Source of the DNA: Mesostigma viride
Taxonomy: Eukaryota; Streptophyta; Mesostigmatophyceae; Mesostigmatales; Mesostigmataceae
Direction: 5' to 3'
Assembly: GCA_009746045.1 (NCBI GenBank)
Contig: RPFO01000418.1
Location: 270,501-334,500 of the forward strand
DNA: 64,000 bases
A program made the position numbers and the translations under genes. Positions 1 through 10,415 of this stretch are shown in pieces. The notes below the pieces were generated by a model, which was not told where the DNA came from, made no database searches, and saw only the letters and a list, made by a program, of their open reading frames with translations. The first letter of the stretch is position 1, and each line of letters opens with the position of its first letter.

Positions 1-676
1 ACTCCACGTTCACCGAGGTGGCGTGGGAGGGCAGCTCCACGCCCGGCGTGCAGGTCTGTCGACCCCCTTGCGCAGCTATGGCTTGCTCGCTGGTCAGCAG
101 GCCGCTCATAACCAAGCGGCCCATTGCTAAAGCTAGAGCGTCGCCATCCTCCCCTGCCTGCTGCCGGCCGCGCTGGGTTGAACGCGCCGTCTGGGGAGGC
201 TGGCGGCCCGCCCTGTCGCCAGATTTTCCCGCTTCCCCACCCGCCAAAAACTGGTCGACGCGTAGCCCCACCCCGGAGCTCACGCGTCGATTGTTCCCTG
301 ACTCCTCCCGGACTTCGTGCCGGGGCTCCTCCTCCTCCTCGTAATTTTCCTCCTCGCCCGGGTCCTGCAGCGCATCCCGCAGCATGGCAGCGATGGCGGA
401 CTGCATCGTCTCCCTGGGAAGGGGCTCGACGTAAAAACCACGTCGCCTCAAGTACTTCTCGAGGTTGTCGAGCCGACGACCGTCTGGTAGGACCAGGATG
501 CGATCCAGCCAGCGTGGGCCGCCCCCCAACAAGGCCCTCGCCCTGAGGGCGATGTCCTTTAGCGAGCCATCCATAGGGACAACCCGCATTCGGTTTAGCC
601 ACTCCGCTTCCGGTGGTCTCACCGCCGACGGAACCCCCGCGTCTGCCATTGCATCCTGAAAGACCTCCTCGGCCAT
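1..676 (-). CDS. Gag-like ORF1 of a PAT-like element, 5' part
   Basis: An open frame of 225 codons starts at the ATG at 676-674 and runs off the left edge of the window; I checked it codon by codon and saw no stop. The N-terminal half resembles the Gag-like ORF1 of the complete PAT-like element at 40688-41791. Both share an LG.G..WL.RI..L..GR..N....L..RGF pattern followed by a helical AxxL segment. An acidic stretch (E/Y rich, about residues 110-120) follows, then a basic P/R/Q-rich segment. The likely role is the structural nucleoprotein of a tyrosine-recombinase retroelement. The similarity was judged by eye, so the family is likely but not certain. The reading direction is the same as in the complete copy, and a sequence resembling that element's A repeat lies just upstream (677-923). 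Confidence 0.6.
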   Translation of the reverse strand, partial: MAEEVFQDAMADAGVPSAVRPPEAEWLNRMRVVPMDGSLKDIALRARALLGGGPRWLDRILVLPDGRRLDNLEKYLRRRGFYVEPLPRETMQSAIAAMLRDALQDPGEEENYEEEEEPRHEVREESGNNRRVSSGVGLRVDQFLAGGEAGKSGDRAGRQPPQTARSTQRGRQQAGEDGDALALAMGRLVMSGLLTSEQAIAAQGGRQTCTPGVELPSHATSVNVE

Positions 677-923
677 TGGTGAGTTGTCTGATTGACGCCG
701 TTATTAGCTAGGCGTATAATGCTTCACGAGTTTCGAGTCAAGAAAAACGGGTAGGCTCACCGCCATCCCCCTCTCCCTTTATAGGAAAACCTCCCTAGCA
801 AGGGGGGGGGGGTTGACCTGTGCCAGAAATATATTTTTATAAATTCTTTCTAGAAGCTAGCGGCGAGTACCCTGACCCTAATGCACCATGTAGCACAAGA
901 TAATACGAGCATTAGCTCACCTA
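677..923 (-). repeat. Diverged A1 terminal repeat of the PAT-like element
   Basis: This sequence sits immediately 5' of the Gag-like ORF. It keeps several islands of the 209-bp A repeat of the complete element (41860-42068): the CCCTTTATAG block, GTGCCAG followed by an AT-rich tract, and a terminal GAGCAT(T)AGCTCACC block near 903-920. The identity is partial and visual. The outer edge is set where this last block ends. Confidence 0.45.
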
Positions 924-1304
924 ATCCATGGGTGCCCTCATGTGGCTAATGCCTTTGGCCGCGAAAAGTTTTTTCAGGATGGTGCCGCGGCCGACGCTGA
1001 GACGGGGGCGGAAGAGCCCCAACTTTCTTTTGTTTGTGAGAGTAGCGAGAGTAGCGATGATGAGGAGGAGGAAGCATGGGAATGATGGGGAATGTGTGAA
1101 AGCTTCGATAGGAGTAAAGGCGTCTCTTTGTCCTGTCAAGCATGCTAGTCTTGTTGCAAGAAAGAAGCCCAACATGCCAACTGTCCATGCATGGTCATGT
1201 TGCATAATGGTGGGCATAAGATACATGTGTTTGCTAGTGGCCATGTTTTACACGGAAATGGATTTACGTTCAGTATGTGATTCAATGACATGTGATTATT
1301 TTGG
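924..1304. other. No gene recognised
   Basis: Short overlapping frames exist on both strands but none resembles a known protein. The stretch separates the PAT-like remnant from the minisatellite. Confidence 0.4.
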
Positions 1305-1970
1305 TTGATGCATGCAATATACCCCATGATAACCAATGCACGTGCAAAGATGTGTGTTTATATGCAATTTGAGGTGCAACGGTGCAACGGTGCAACGGTG
1401 CAACGGTGCAACGGTGCAACGGTGCAACGGTGCAACGGTGCCACGGTGGCACGGTGTCATGAGCATCTAGGTAACCCTTGCATGACCCATCCACCTACAT
1501 AAAACCCATGGATAACAATTGCATGTGCAAAGGTGTGTGTTTATATGCAATTTGAGGTGCAACGGTGCAACGGTGCAACGGTGCAACGGTGCCACGGTGC
1601 CACGGTGGCACGGTGGCACGATGCCACGATGCAACGGTGTCATGAGCATGTCTAGGTAACCCTTGCATGACCCATTACCCTTGATAAATCCCAATGGATA
1701 ACCATTGTATGTGCAAAGGTGTGTGTTTATATGCAATTTGAGGAGCAACGGTGCAACGGTGCAACGGTGCAACGGTGCAACGGTGCAACGGTGCAACGGC
1801 GCCACAGTGGCACGGTGTCATGAGCATCTAGGTAACCCTTGCATGACCCATCCACCTACATAAATCCCATGGATAACAATTGCATGTGCAAAGGTGTGTG
1901 CATACATGCAATTTGAGGTGCAACGGTGCAACGGTGCAACGGTGCAACGGTGCAACGGTGCCACGGCCGC
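1305..1970. repeat. Higher-order minisatellite with 8-bp core
   Basis: Four units of about 170-190 bp follow each other. Each has a unique part (GGTAACCCTTGCATGACCC, then GCATGTGCAAAGGTGTGTG and TATATGCAATTTGAGG) followed by a run of the octamer GGTGCAAC. The octamer runs lie near 1376-1455, 1556-1640, 1744-1815 and 1917-1965. Variant octamers with GCCAC in place of GCAAC cluster at the distal end of each run. Confidence 0.9.
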
Positions 1971-2009
1971 CGACGAACTTTTTTTTCCTCAAAGACTTTA
2001 GTTGAAACT

Positions 2010-2943
2010 TTAAATGCATGAAAATGCAACTTTCAAAACTGAAGTACAATTTGAAAAATGTAGTACAATTCCAGGTGTGCCTAGGGTACCAGGAGTGTCC
2101 GTGGGGAGGGTGCCCTCCGTGAGATGAGCCCGAGGCGTGGAGCCCATGGGTGCCCTAGCGCGGCGCAAGGCGGGGTAGAGTTCCCAGCAATGGGACTCAA
2201 CATGTCCAGGACGCTTGCAGTGCTTGCAGAGGAGGTTCAACTTGGGCCTGGTTGCATATGCCACGCCAGAGTGGTCGACCGTGTCAGAGGTGCTGGCAGG
2301 TGGCGTGCTGCAGGAACCAGTGGAGGGCGTGCCAAGGGCAGCCTTCTGCATCTTGAGGCGATCTTCAGCAAGGAAGATGGCGGCTCGATAGTCGGCCAGA
2401 GAGCAGGTCTTGGGGAGACCGATGGCCGCCAGGATAGGATGCAGTTCAGGAAGAAGGCCATCCTGGTTGTTGTCTCTGAACACGCCAGCGGTCATCTCGC
2501 CGTTCAGGGACAAGTACTGCAACCACTTGGTGTGGTTGCCAGTCCAGTAGTCTCCTACTGATTGGCCCTGTTGCTGTTTCTGGGCTTGCAGTTGCCGGCG
2601 GAGATCATTGAGGAAAGAGACAGTGTGTTCTGGCTGCTCACAGTGGTCGCAGATCCACTTCCACGCGGCGCTGCAGGTGCGCTCCTCTAGTTGTGCGATT
2701 CCCAGGAGGAGCTCCCCATCAAAAATCAGGGTTAGCCCAGCATAGCCATGCAGCAGCTTCGCGTTCTGGATCCAGGGTGCCATTCCCCAGGAGGTCATCC
2801 AGCATGCCCAGTCCTGCAAACATGGCACACACTCTCACTTGAAGAGGTTTCCAGAGGCTGGGATTAGGTTGACCCAGCAGTTTGCAGACGTTGATAATCT
2901 GGGAATGCTTGACTTTGTTCACAGCTGCCACAGTGGCCGCCAT
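2010..2943 (-). pseudogene. Ty1/copia-type Gag with zinc knuckle, one frameshift
   Basis: The N-terminal part (from 2943, beginning MAATVAAVNK) and the main part (to 2010) lie in two frames that switch around 2765-2800. The main part has the helical capsid pattern of copia Gag (WKW...L...QQGQSVGDYW...L), ending in a CX2CX4HX4C zinc knuckle (CKHCKRPGHVESHC) at about 2200-2240. Gag forms the particle and binds RNA. No protease, integrase or RT follows downstream on the minus strand; the minisatellite begins instead, so this is a 3'-truncated copy. A second ORF and a possible primer-binding site lie upstream. Confidence 0.75.
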
Positions 2944-3274
2944 GATATGGATGGTTTAAGAGATTGAAAGCTTGGAAAGAAATTGCGGAATGGGGAAGAA
3001 ATTGCGGAATGTGCCTTGTGGGACTCAAACGGACCACAAAACAACAAAGAAAACACAATATAAACACTTATACAATATAAACAAACGTGACACTCTAGAG
3101 GAGCGACCCCTGAACACACACTCTGCTAGCAAAACACACAATTGACACACAACAGTCCACGGAATGTATACACACAAAGGATTGCAGCAAAAGATGCAAA
3201 CACTGCAACCTGTAGGGCTGCAAAGTAAACAAGAAAACGGATTATAAAACACGTGACAATCAACACCAAAAGAA

Positions 3275-3691
3275 CTAGTTGTCCTCGTCAGATGGGTCGG
3301 CTGTATCCAGGTAATCCACCCAGCAACCGGTCAGTGCACGAAACCACTTACTGCAGTCTGAATCGTGCAACAACTTGCAGGTGCGGACCCAGATGTCGTC
3401 GTTGTATAGTTTAACACCAAAAGACGAATCCCGAAATGTAACAAAGGGGCGAAAACGCCACAGGTCCCTGTCTTCTCTAGCTCTGCTAAAAATCCGCTCA
3501 GAAGAACCCAGTAAAACTGAAACGACTCTAGTATACAAAGCTTCTGAGCCAGAGAAAAAAGACCTGCGATAATCCCCTTTTTCGAAATGGTAATAGGACA
3601 GTTCAATGTATGACGTTTCGGAATAAATCAGGTCACTTACGTAAATATAGCGTTGGTATTTGTTCATTGCGTTGGGAAGAAAAATCGACAA
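3275..3691 (-). CDS. Hypothetical ORF between LTR end and Gag
   Basis: This is a 138-residue frame on the same strand as the Gag downstream, rich in aromatic and charged residues, with an acidic tail ending PSDEDN. I do not recognise the family. It starts only about 10 bp inside the predicted primer-binding site, so it would be the first ORF of the element. The complete copia element at 34.5-51.9 kb also has an ORF in this place, but I saw no sequence similarity between the two. It could be a leader ORF with no function. Confidence 0.4.
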   Translation of the reverse strand: MSIFLPNAMNKYQRYIYVSDLIYSETSYIELSYYHFEKGDYRRSFFSGSEALYTRVVSVLLGSSERIFSRAREDRDLWRFRPFVTFRDSSFGVKLYNDDIWVRTCKLLHDSDCSKWFRALTGCWVDYLDTADPSDEDN

Positions 3692-3694
3692 CCT

Positions 3695-3709
3695 AGCGCA
3701 CTCGATACC
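3695..3709 (-). other. Candidate primer-binding site (initiator tRNA-Met)
   Basis: On the minus strand, TTAACA is followed by TGGTATCGAGTGCGC. The first seven bases match the 3' end complement of initiator tRNA-Met used by plant copia elements (TGGTATC...). The preceding CA would be the 3' end of the LTR. The match beyond TGGTATC is imperfect. Confidence 0.4.
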
Positions 3710-5039
3710 ATGTTAAAATAAAAAATTCAGCTGGAATCGGAGTGAAGTTACGGTCTTGAAGACCTTTACACACACAGTAAACACACAAAACGTACACGAC
3801 ACACAATGACCGACATTGAAGTGAGGACGGATGAGGTGTTGATGGCATGAATGGTACTTGGAATTAGAAAGTTAGTTTACTTTTATACTAAACGGAAGAT
3901 TCCGTGTTCGAATTCAGAGTTAACCTACGAGCTCCAGATGTCAACACACAAAGCACTATGTACGAATGAGCTCCAGGTGGCAAACACACAATAACTCAAC
4001 AAAAGAATCTATAACGCAACTAAAGAATCTAGACTAACAGTATTTACAGGTTGCCATTTGGCATATATACACTTGAGATTCTTGCGAGGAGATTCCTGCG
4101 AGGAACAGCTAGGGAATCTTGACGGATTGTACAAGTACAGATGTGATATGCTGATGTTTTGCCCACGATTCGGGTAACCTAATAGTAATATCCCATTACC
4201 GCCAACGGTACCCTATATAAAACACTAGTGCTAGACGCCTAATAGTAATTTCCCATTACCGCCAACGGCGTCCTATTCATGGGGTCAGTGTATGATTCAA
4301 AACAGTGGGTAACCAGCTGGTCGATACGTGGTACCTCTTAACCTAACGATATTCCTATTGGTTAATAAAAAAATACCCATTTACCCGGAAACGCGAGTTC
4401 CGGAAATGCACGACCTAGCCATGGCGGCTTGCGCCCATGCATGCAGTTTACGTTTGCGGACGATTTAGCTGGTAAAACTCAGGAAATAGATTTTATATGT
4501 CCTAAAGATGACACAAACCAATTTTTAGCTCGCGGGGATGCGATTTACCAGGTGTCGGCACTGCTCTTGCTGGAAAAAACTGCGACCAGGCAGGTTGACG
4601 GACTTGATGACTAAAATTGCTTTACGGTGCATGTCGAAGGGTTTATATGCTTCTTTCTACTTATTATCATGCATGTGTGTAGAATAAAGTCAGTGGCAGT
4701 AAAGATTTGATGATTTCGACCACTCTGTCATGTCATGGTTTGTGTGCCGCAAGTGTCACTTTTGCGGGCACCGCCTGGGCCAAGATAACGCCATCCGTGC
4801 ACGGTAAAGCTGAAATATCGTTACCTCATCGTTTTTTGATGTTCTTACATGAGTTTAAGCTTGCGAGGCGCTGTCAGTTTCGAATCGTGATGCGCTTTCT
4901 TGACCGTTGCCTGCCCCTCTCTAAACCCCCCTTTTTTGATGATGTTACCAGGCATTTGCCTTACCCTAGTGTACTTTTGCAGTTTTTTTGGCGCTTCATG
5001 GGTTTAAATACCTTCATAGATGTTAGTTATTCTTTTGCT
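3710..5039. other. LTR candidate and unassigned sequence
   Basis: If the primer-binding site is right, the LTR begins here with TGTTA on the plus strand; a TAACA near 4036 could be its other end, but no second LTR copy is present to prove it. A direct repeat of about 38 bp containing CCCATTACCGCCAACGG occurs at about 4188-4222 and 4239-4275. No gene is recognised up to 5039. Confidence 0.35.
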
Positions 5040-7182
5040 ATCGGTTTTCTCTGAATATAGTTTAATTAACGCATGCGGGAAAGATAAGGCCGCCATGCCT
5101 TGGCCTGGATGTGGAAGGCTGTCTGCGACATGGGCTGACTAATTCGATCTGTACAAAGGGTTTCCTGCTCGCCCGAATTTTCCTTGGATGACCCGGTTGT
5201 TTATAAGGGTCGGTTGCTATTAATTAGCGGTCCGAGAAAATTAATTGTAGGTGTTATACGACTTGCGTGCAAAGATTCGTGTTTGGTTGCACCAGCTGAG
5301 GTTAGGTGGGGACCTGTAGGGTCGGCTGGTTGCTTAACGAATCTTTGGCTGATTTGGGTTCTTTAGTGAGTCGTGATTAATTATTGTATAGTGGATTCGG
5401 ACCGGCCCAAGGGGTCGATGGGCGAGTTTTATGTTTGTCAGTCTTGGGAACCTTGTACAACTACCTGTACGGTTAACGCACTAGCCTGGGGGTGCGTGGC
5501 CACGTTGTTTGTAGTGGCGTTTTCAGCACTGTTCAGGCCGGCGTGTGACGCATGCCGATGTTAATTAATTTAGGATGATGTCAGCTTGTGTGTCGGCGGG
5601 CCATGCCTTAAGCAAGCTAGGCAGGCAATGATCCGCAATTGTTTCTTTCCCCCCACCAAAGGATGGGGCGCTACTCCGGCGGTTTGGCCAGCTTCGGCGG
5701 AGCTGTTTATAAGTTTCTAAAACAGCTCTAGTGTCGCATCGCAGGCTTGCCACCTTGCAATGGTTCGTGGGACGTGACTCGGACTCAAAAGGTCCTGAAC
5801 CAGGTTCCTGTCAGCAACGGCCTGTTTTTTTCATAATTTATTTTTTGTGGCGGCAGGTCAGTTGTCCAGCTGCCCCTGCCGAGGGGGGGTGGTTGGGGAC
5901 AATAGGAGCCGCGCGAGAGTTGCGCTCCGAAGCTAGAAATTTCCCTATTGCGAGACTCGAGTTGGGGAGGGCGTCTTAGGGAGGCGAGGCTACGCCAGAC
6001 CTTTGTCGTTCCTTTTCGTCTCAGCACCTGCTGCGCGGCTCAGTCTATTATGGTGTCGTAAAACCTCTTTCCTTTTTGGACGGTTCCGGAATTGCGAAAT
6101 GCTGGCTCTTTTTGAGGGCTTGTTTTTGGGGTGGTCACCGGCTTGTGTCGCATTGTAAGCAGCGGGCCCCTGCGGGGATTAATATAGCCTAGCGCGGGCT
6201 GAGTCGCCATTTAAGATGTTGCGACACGCTCTTTCGCGCACGGTGGTCATGAGTTTAATCGGCGCAATGGGGTTGGCGCCAGGGGGGGGTAATTGGGTGG
6301 AGGCTTCTTGCTTCCGCGTGCGGATTGAGAAACCTTAAGGCCACTGTTAACTGCTGCATTTGTGGCAGGGCTCCACTTATTGCATTCAATCAAATGCTGG
6401 TCTTCTTGGGAGCTGAGTGATCTTAATCGGTTTTCTCTGAATATAGTTTAATTAACGCATGCGGGAAAGATAAGGCCGCCATGCCTTGGCCTGGATGTGG
6501 AAGGCTGTCTGCGACATGGGCTGACTAATTCGATCTGTACAAAGGGTTTCCTGCTCGCCCGAATTTTCCTTGGATGACCCGGTTGTTTATAAGGGTCGGT
6601 GGCTATTAATTAGCGGTCCGAGAAAATTAATTGTAGGTGTTATACGACTTGCGTGCAAAGATTCGTGTTTGGTTGCACCAGCTGAGGTTAGGTGGGGACC
6701 TGTAGGGTCGGCTGGTTGCGAATCTTTGGCTGATTTGGGTTCTTTAGTGAGTCGTGATTAATTATTGTATAGTGGATTCGGACCGGCCCAAGGGGTCGAT
6801 GGGCGAGTTTTATGTTTGTCAGTCTTGGGAACCTTGTACAACTACCTGTACGGTTAACGCACTAGCCTGGGGGTGCGTGGCCACGTTGTTTGTAGTGGCG
6901 TTTTTAGCACTGTTCAGGCCGGCGTGTGACGCATGCCGGTGTTAATTACTTTAGGATGATGTCAGCTTGTGTGTCGGCGGGCCATGCCTTAAGCAAGCTA
7001 GGCAGGCAATGATCCGCAATTGTTTCTTTCCCCTCCCTCCCACCCTGGAGGCTTCTTGCTTCCGTCCGCGTGCGGATTGAGAAACCTTAAGGCCACTGTT
7101 AACTGCTGCATTTGTGGCAGGGCTCCACTTATTGTACATATTCAATCAAATGCTGGTCTTCTTGGGAGCTGAGTGATCTTAA
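5040..7182 (+). mobile_element. Non-autonomous PAT-like element (A1-X-B1-A2-B2)
   Basis: Repeat A occurs at 5040-5652 and 6426-7034, and repeat B at 6298-6425 and 7046-7182. The order A1, internal, B1, A2, B2 is the split-direct-repeat arrangement of PAT/Kangaroo tyrosine-recombinase retroelements, read on the plus strand. B1 and A2 abut with no spacer. A1 and A2 are nearly identical (a few substitutions and a small indel). B2 carries two small insertions relative to B1. The internal part (5653-6297, 645 bp) has no long ORF, RT or recombinase, so the element must rely on proteins from elsewhere. A tandem duplication within another element is the alternative, but it would not by itself give this order. 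Confidence 0.75.
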
Positions 7183-8009
7183 CGTTCATACTGCGTGATT
7201 GTATGGCCATGGGCTGCGTCAAGCGTGCTTTCAAGCTTATACGGGTGAGTGAAGAATCTTGGTGATAAACCACTGTCATCATGTGCCAGCAAGTATGTTG
7301 GCCATGCCATGGCAAGGCAAAACAGTGTTAGCCATCTCTATTCTTGCTAAAAACACTGAAATATGCTTAACCTACCCATTATATTGGTTGTTAAGGCTTA
7401 TAATAAAACCCTTTGTAGGTAGGTATCAATGCCCATTCCCTACGTGCGTGCATAGGCTCTCACACATATACTAAGGCAGAATATAACTGCAATATGATGA
7501 TGCAAGTATGTTGTCCTGTTATGCTAGAAGGGAAATGAGTTGATTGGCATGGTTGGTTGCCACGGTGGTGTGTAGTGTGACCGCACTTAACATGCTTGCA
7601 CATTGCTAGCAACCTCGAAACCCATTCTTAGGGCTGGTGGTTTTTGGTGAGTTTCAGGTAGAGGCTGTGGCCAAATCGAGCCCAGTTTTTCGCCATGTTT
7701 CAAGAACTATATTGTTTACACGCCTATATTTTCAACATGCATATGGATTTTATTGAATTTTCCCAACTCGTCCTTCCACAGAAAATTGCCAAATCGCGAG
7801 TATGGGTTGACACCCTTGTAAAATTTTACATGAGTTGGTCAACATATGGTTTTTTAGGCATATGCCCAAGCATTAGCATGAGTGCCATTATGCATATCAA
7901 ACATATGGTGACAATGGGGTACCCCCCTGCCCTTACCACTACTTGAGCTTGAAGTCAGTATACTCAGTCCTAAAAATAGGACTGAGTTTTGACGTACGAC
8001 GTGTTAACC
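7183..8009. other. No gene recognised
   Basis: AT-richer sequence with only short frames on both strands. It lies between the split-repeat element and the copia relic, and nothing in it supports a feature. Confidence 0.4.
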
Positions 8010-8886
8010 CATTCCTCTACAGCCAATCTGAAGCCATCACCCATTTTAAGAACCCCGCCAGCGTTCTGCAATCCTTGACTATATCATCATATAGGACTTA
8101 GGTGACTGGGCTGCGATGTCAAACCTTTTTAGACCAAACGCTGCTAGGTGCTGTTGCTGATTATGGATGAGAGAGGATACACAAGGTACTTCCAGACCAG
8201 GAGGATATTCAGGGTTTACGCCAGCAATGTACGCATCTAACCCTGCTGTGATTTTGTCTGAGGGAATAGTGAAGTGATCCAGGTTCACCCCTCCTAGGCC
8301 TGCGACTTCCAACCTCTTGACTGGAGATCAGCACGCCTGGATAAGACACCAAGGGTTCCCCCAGTAAAAAAGCATTCCCCTGGTACCCTTGAACTACATG
8401 AAACGGTGTGGGTATTCCCATGATGGGTAGCATCACCATCCCCATGACTTTAAGTGTAATTTGCCTGAGAAATCTGATACCTAGCCCAATGATGGTGAGG
8501 GTAAAAGTTCTAGGCCAGGAAGGGCCTGACCTGTGCCTGTGTGTCCACTTGTTGCCAGTGTCTTAGGATCCTGGAGGTTTGTACTCACAGCTTTTACCAG
8601 TGCCTTCCCTGACGCCACCGCAGCCTTTAATTGGTGGGCTTTTATCAGTGCTTTCATCACCTCAGCCAACTTGTGCTCGGGGACCACAGGCACTGTTGGT
8701 AGGTTTGGTGGTAACTGTGCAGGATCGAGGTGGAGCGACCTGCCCCTCAGCCAGCGCATTTGCTGTTGTTGTTTCCATTGGGACCCCCCCCGCTGGACTT
8801 GAGTGTACCGGAGAGTGGTTGACTCTGGTAAAATATTGTACGGACCTTTGCCGCAGGTGGCAAAAGGTTTTCGCACAATATTTGTA
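8010..8886 (-). pseudogene. Ty1/copia pol relic: protease and start of RT
   Basis: Read from 8886 downwards, a P/Q-rich linker is followed by a retropepsin-like segment (IMGIPTPFHVVQGYQG, then LLGEPLVSYPGVLIS) at about 8330-8440, then the start of an RT region near 8010-8100. The segment matches the same stretch of the relic at 17.6-17.8 kb and, more distantly, the complete copia at 46.6-46.85 kb. Frames are broken in several places. The upstream integrase part appears to lie at 14757-14895, separated by LINE A, which inserted between the integrase and protease regions. Confidence 0.65.
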
Positions 8887-10404
8887 CATTAATTAATTAA
8901 TTAATTAGACTCGTGCTTCCGTTGGGGAGTCACGAAGCATTAACCCCGATAGATGGATGAATGGGTGCAAACAGTCCTACCAGTCTAATCTATCTACATC
9001 AGCTACCTACGACATCTATCTAACAGCACTCTAACTACAACATCTATCTAGACAGCCTCACGTTGCCCTAGGGGAGCTGTCTGGCGTGCCTCCCACGGGT
9101 TTGCACACGCGGGCGCTTCCCCACAGGGGGGGCTCGTTGTCCTCTATGACCTGGGCCCACTTGGCCTTGTCCATCATCTTCGTCCAAATCACGGAGAGGC
9201 CTAGGCCCCCCATGTCCTCTACTAGCTGTTCTTTGAAGGTGCGGGCCTTGCGGCGTCTAACATGACTGGGCCCGGCCCACGTCAGGAGGTGCCTGCCAGG
9301 CTGAGCTGGTCGCAGACCTGCGGGGGGGCCACGTGAGGTGTCTACCTGGTTGGTGCGAGCTAAGTGCCCTACTAGCTGCAGGCGCCGCTGCTTAATGGTG
9401 CTGGTGATATATGGCATGCCCTGGTACAGGTCCTCATTGCGGACATGAGCAGCATATCCTACTCGATCTGAAAATGGAACGCAGCATGTTGGTGACCGCG
9501 CCGTCCAGCTTGCGGGCCAGGTCGGCGGTGAGGGTCCATGTCTCGGCCCCATACGTGAGAACAGGAAGGACGAGGACCTTGAACAGGTCCTGTTTCTCGA
9601 TCTTGCCCAGGGGCTTGCGCCACAGGGCCCGGTACTGGCGTAAAGCGTGCCAGGCGAGGAACACTACAATACGCTTCCGCGGAGACCTTTTTCAGCGGGG
9701 AAAGTGCCCCCGGGCTTCCGGGGCAAATTCAGCAAGCGCTGCGGAACTTAGATACTAAAATTTCGTTTTTGGTTCGTACCGTACAGCCAATCATTTTGCT
9801 CCCGGATCAAATTGTGATCTGGGCACTGAACACGAAAATTTCAGCGGAACGCACGAAACACCAACGCAACTACAGAAAATTTTCAGTGACGAAACTGTAG
9901 TACCGTGTACCCAAGAAAAATGTAGTAGGACTTCGCTAAATTCACGTTCGGAATTTTTCCCCGCAAGATTCCCCCGCAAGATTCCACCGCATGATTCCCC
10001 CCGCTAGGTTCAGGCTCCAGTCGATGCTCGCCAAATGGCGCAAAAAAAGAAACATATGTTAAAATCAACGGTGCGAATCCTCGTTACCGCTCGGGTAACA
10101 TTCTCACTCATTTCGCGTCTCCTAAGAACCGTATTGTAGTGAAGACGCGATGGTCCACATCAACCTCGCAGCTGGGGAGCAGGCTGCCCAGCAGCTTGAC
10201 GCGGTCCCGATACAGGACTCGAGAGCCGTCGAGGAGATAGAGGGGTGGCGGTGAGTGGGTGAGCCCAACCGCCAGGGCCTCTGTCTTCTTGCTGACCTCA
10301 AGCCCCACTGCACGGGCCTCGATAGCCAGGCAGTCAAGCCATGTCTGCACGTGCCCAGTGTCCTCGAAGAGGGTGGTGTCGTCTGCGTGGATGATGTCTG
10401 CCAG
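8887..10404 (-). pseudogene. LINE A 3' part, duplicated copy
   Basis: This is the C-terminal part of an APE-type LINE ORF2. On the minus strand it holds the end of the RT, the post-RT motif YGAETWTL (about 9530-9560), a GHLART segment, and a stop near 9058. A short 3' UTR, a stem-loop and an ATTA-repeat tail (8888-8908) follow. It exists because of the tandem duplication rather than a separate insertion: its 5' edge at 10404 is the duplication breakpoint. A frameshift relative to copy 2 lies in a G run near 9127. Confidence 0.8.
8888..8940 (-). other. LINE A 3' stem-loop and TTAA tail, copy 1
   Basis: On the minus strand ATGCTTC pairs with GAAGCAC around a loop containing GTGACTCCCCAACG. It is followed within a few bases by four to five ATTA units. 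An identical loop closes the ORF1-only LINE at 31312-31380. Confidence 0.75.
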
Positions 10405-10415
10405 GTGAGCCTTTG

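Larger units (their letters stand above)
8598..10404. repeat. Tandem segmental duplication, copy 1
   Basis: The same 1.8-kb sequence recurs at 10416-12223. It spans the junction between the copia relic and the 3' part of LINE A. The only difference I noticed is one G in a G run (7 G near 9127, 8 G in the other copy). An 11-base filler (10405-10415) separates the copies. Confidence 0.95.

Noticed and set aside
10405-10415. Tiny intron (GTGAGC...TTGCAG) at the duplication joint
   Set aside because: At 14 bases it is far too short to splice. It is better read as filler plus the CAG that starts the second copy.
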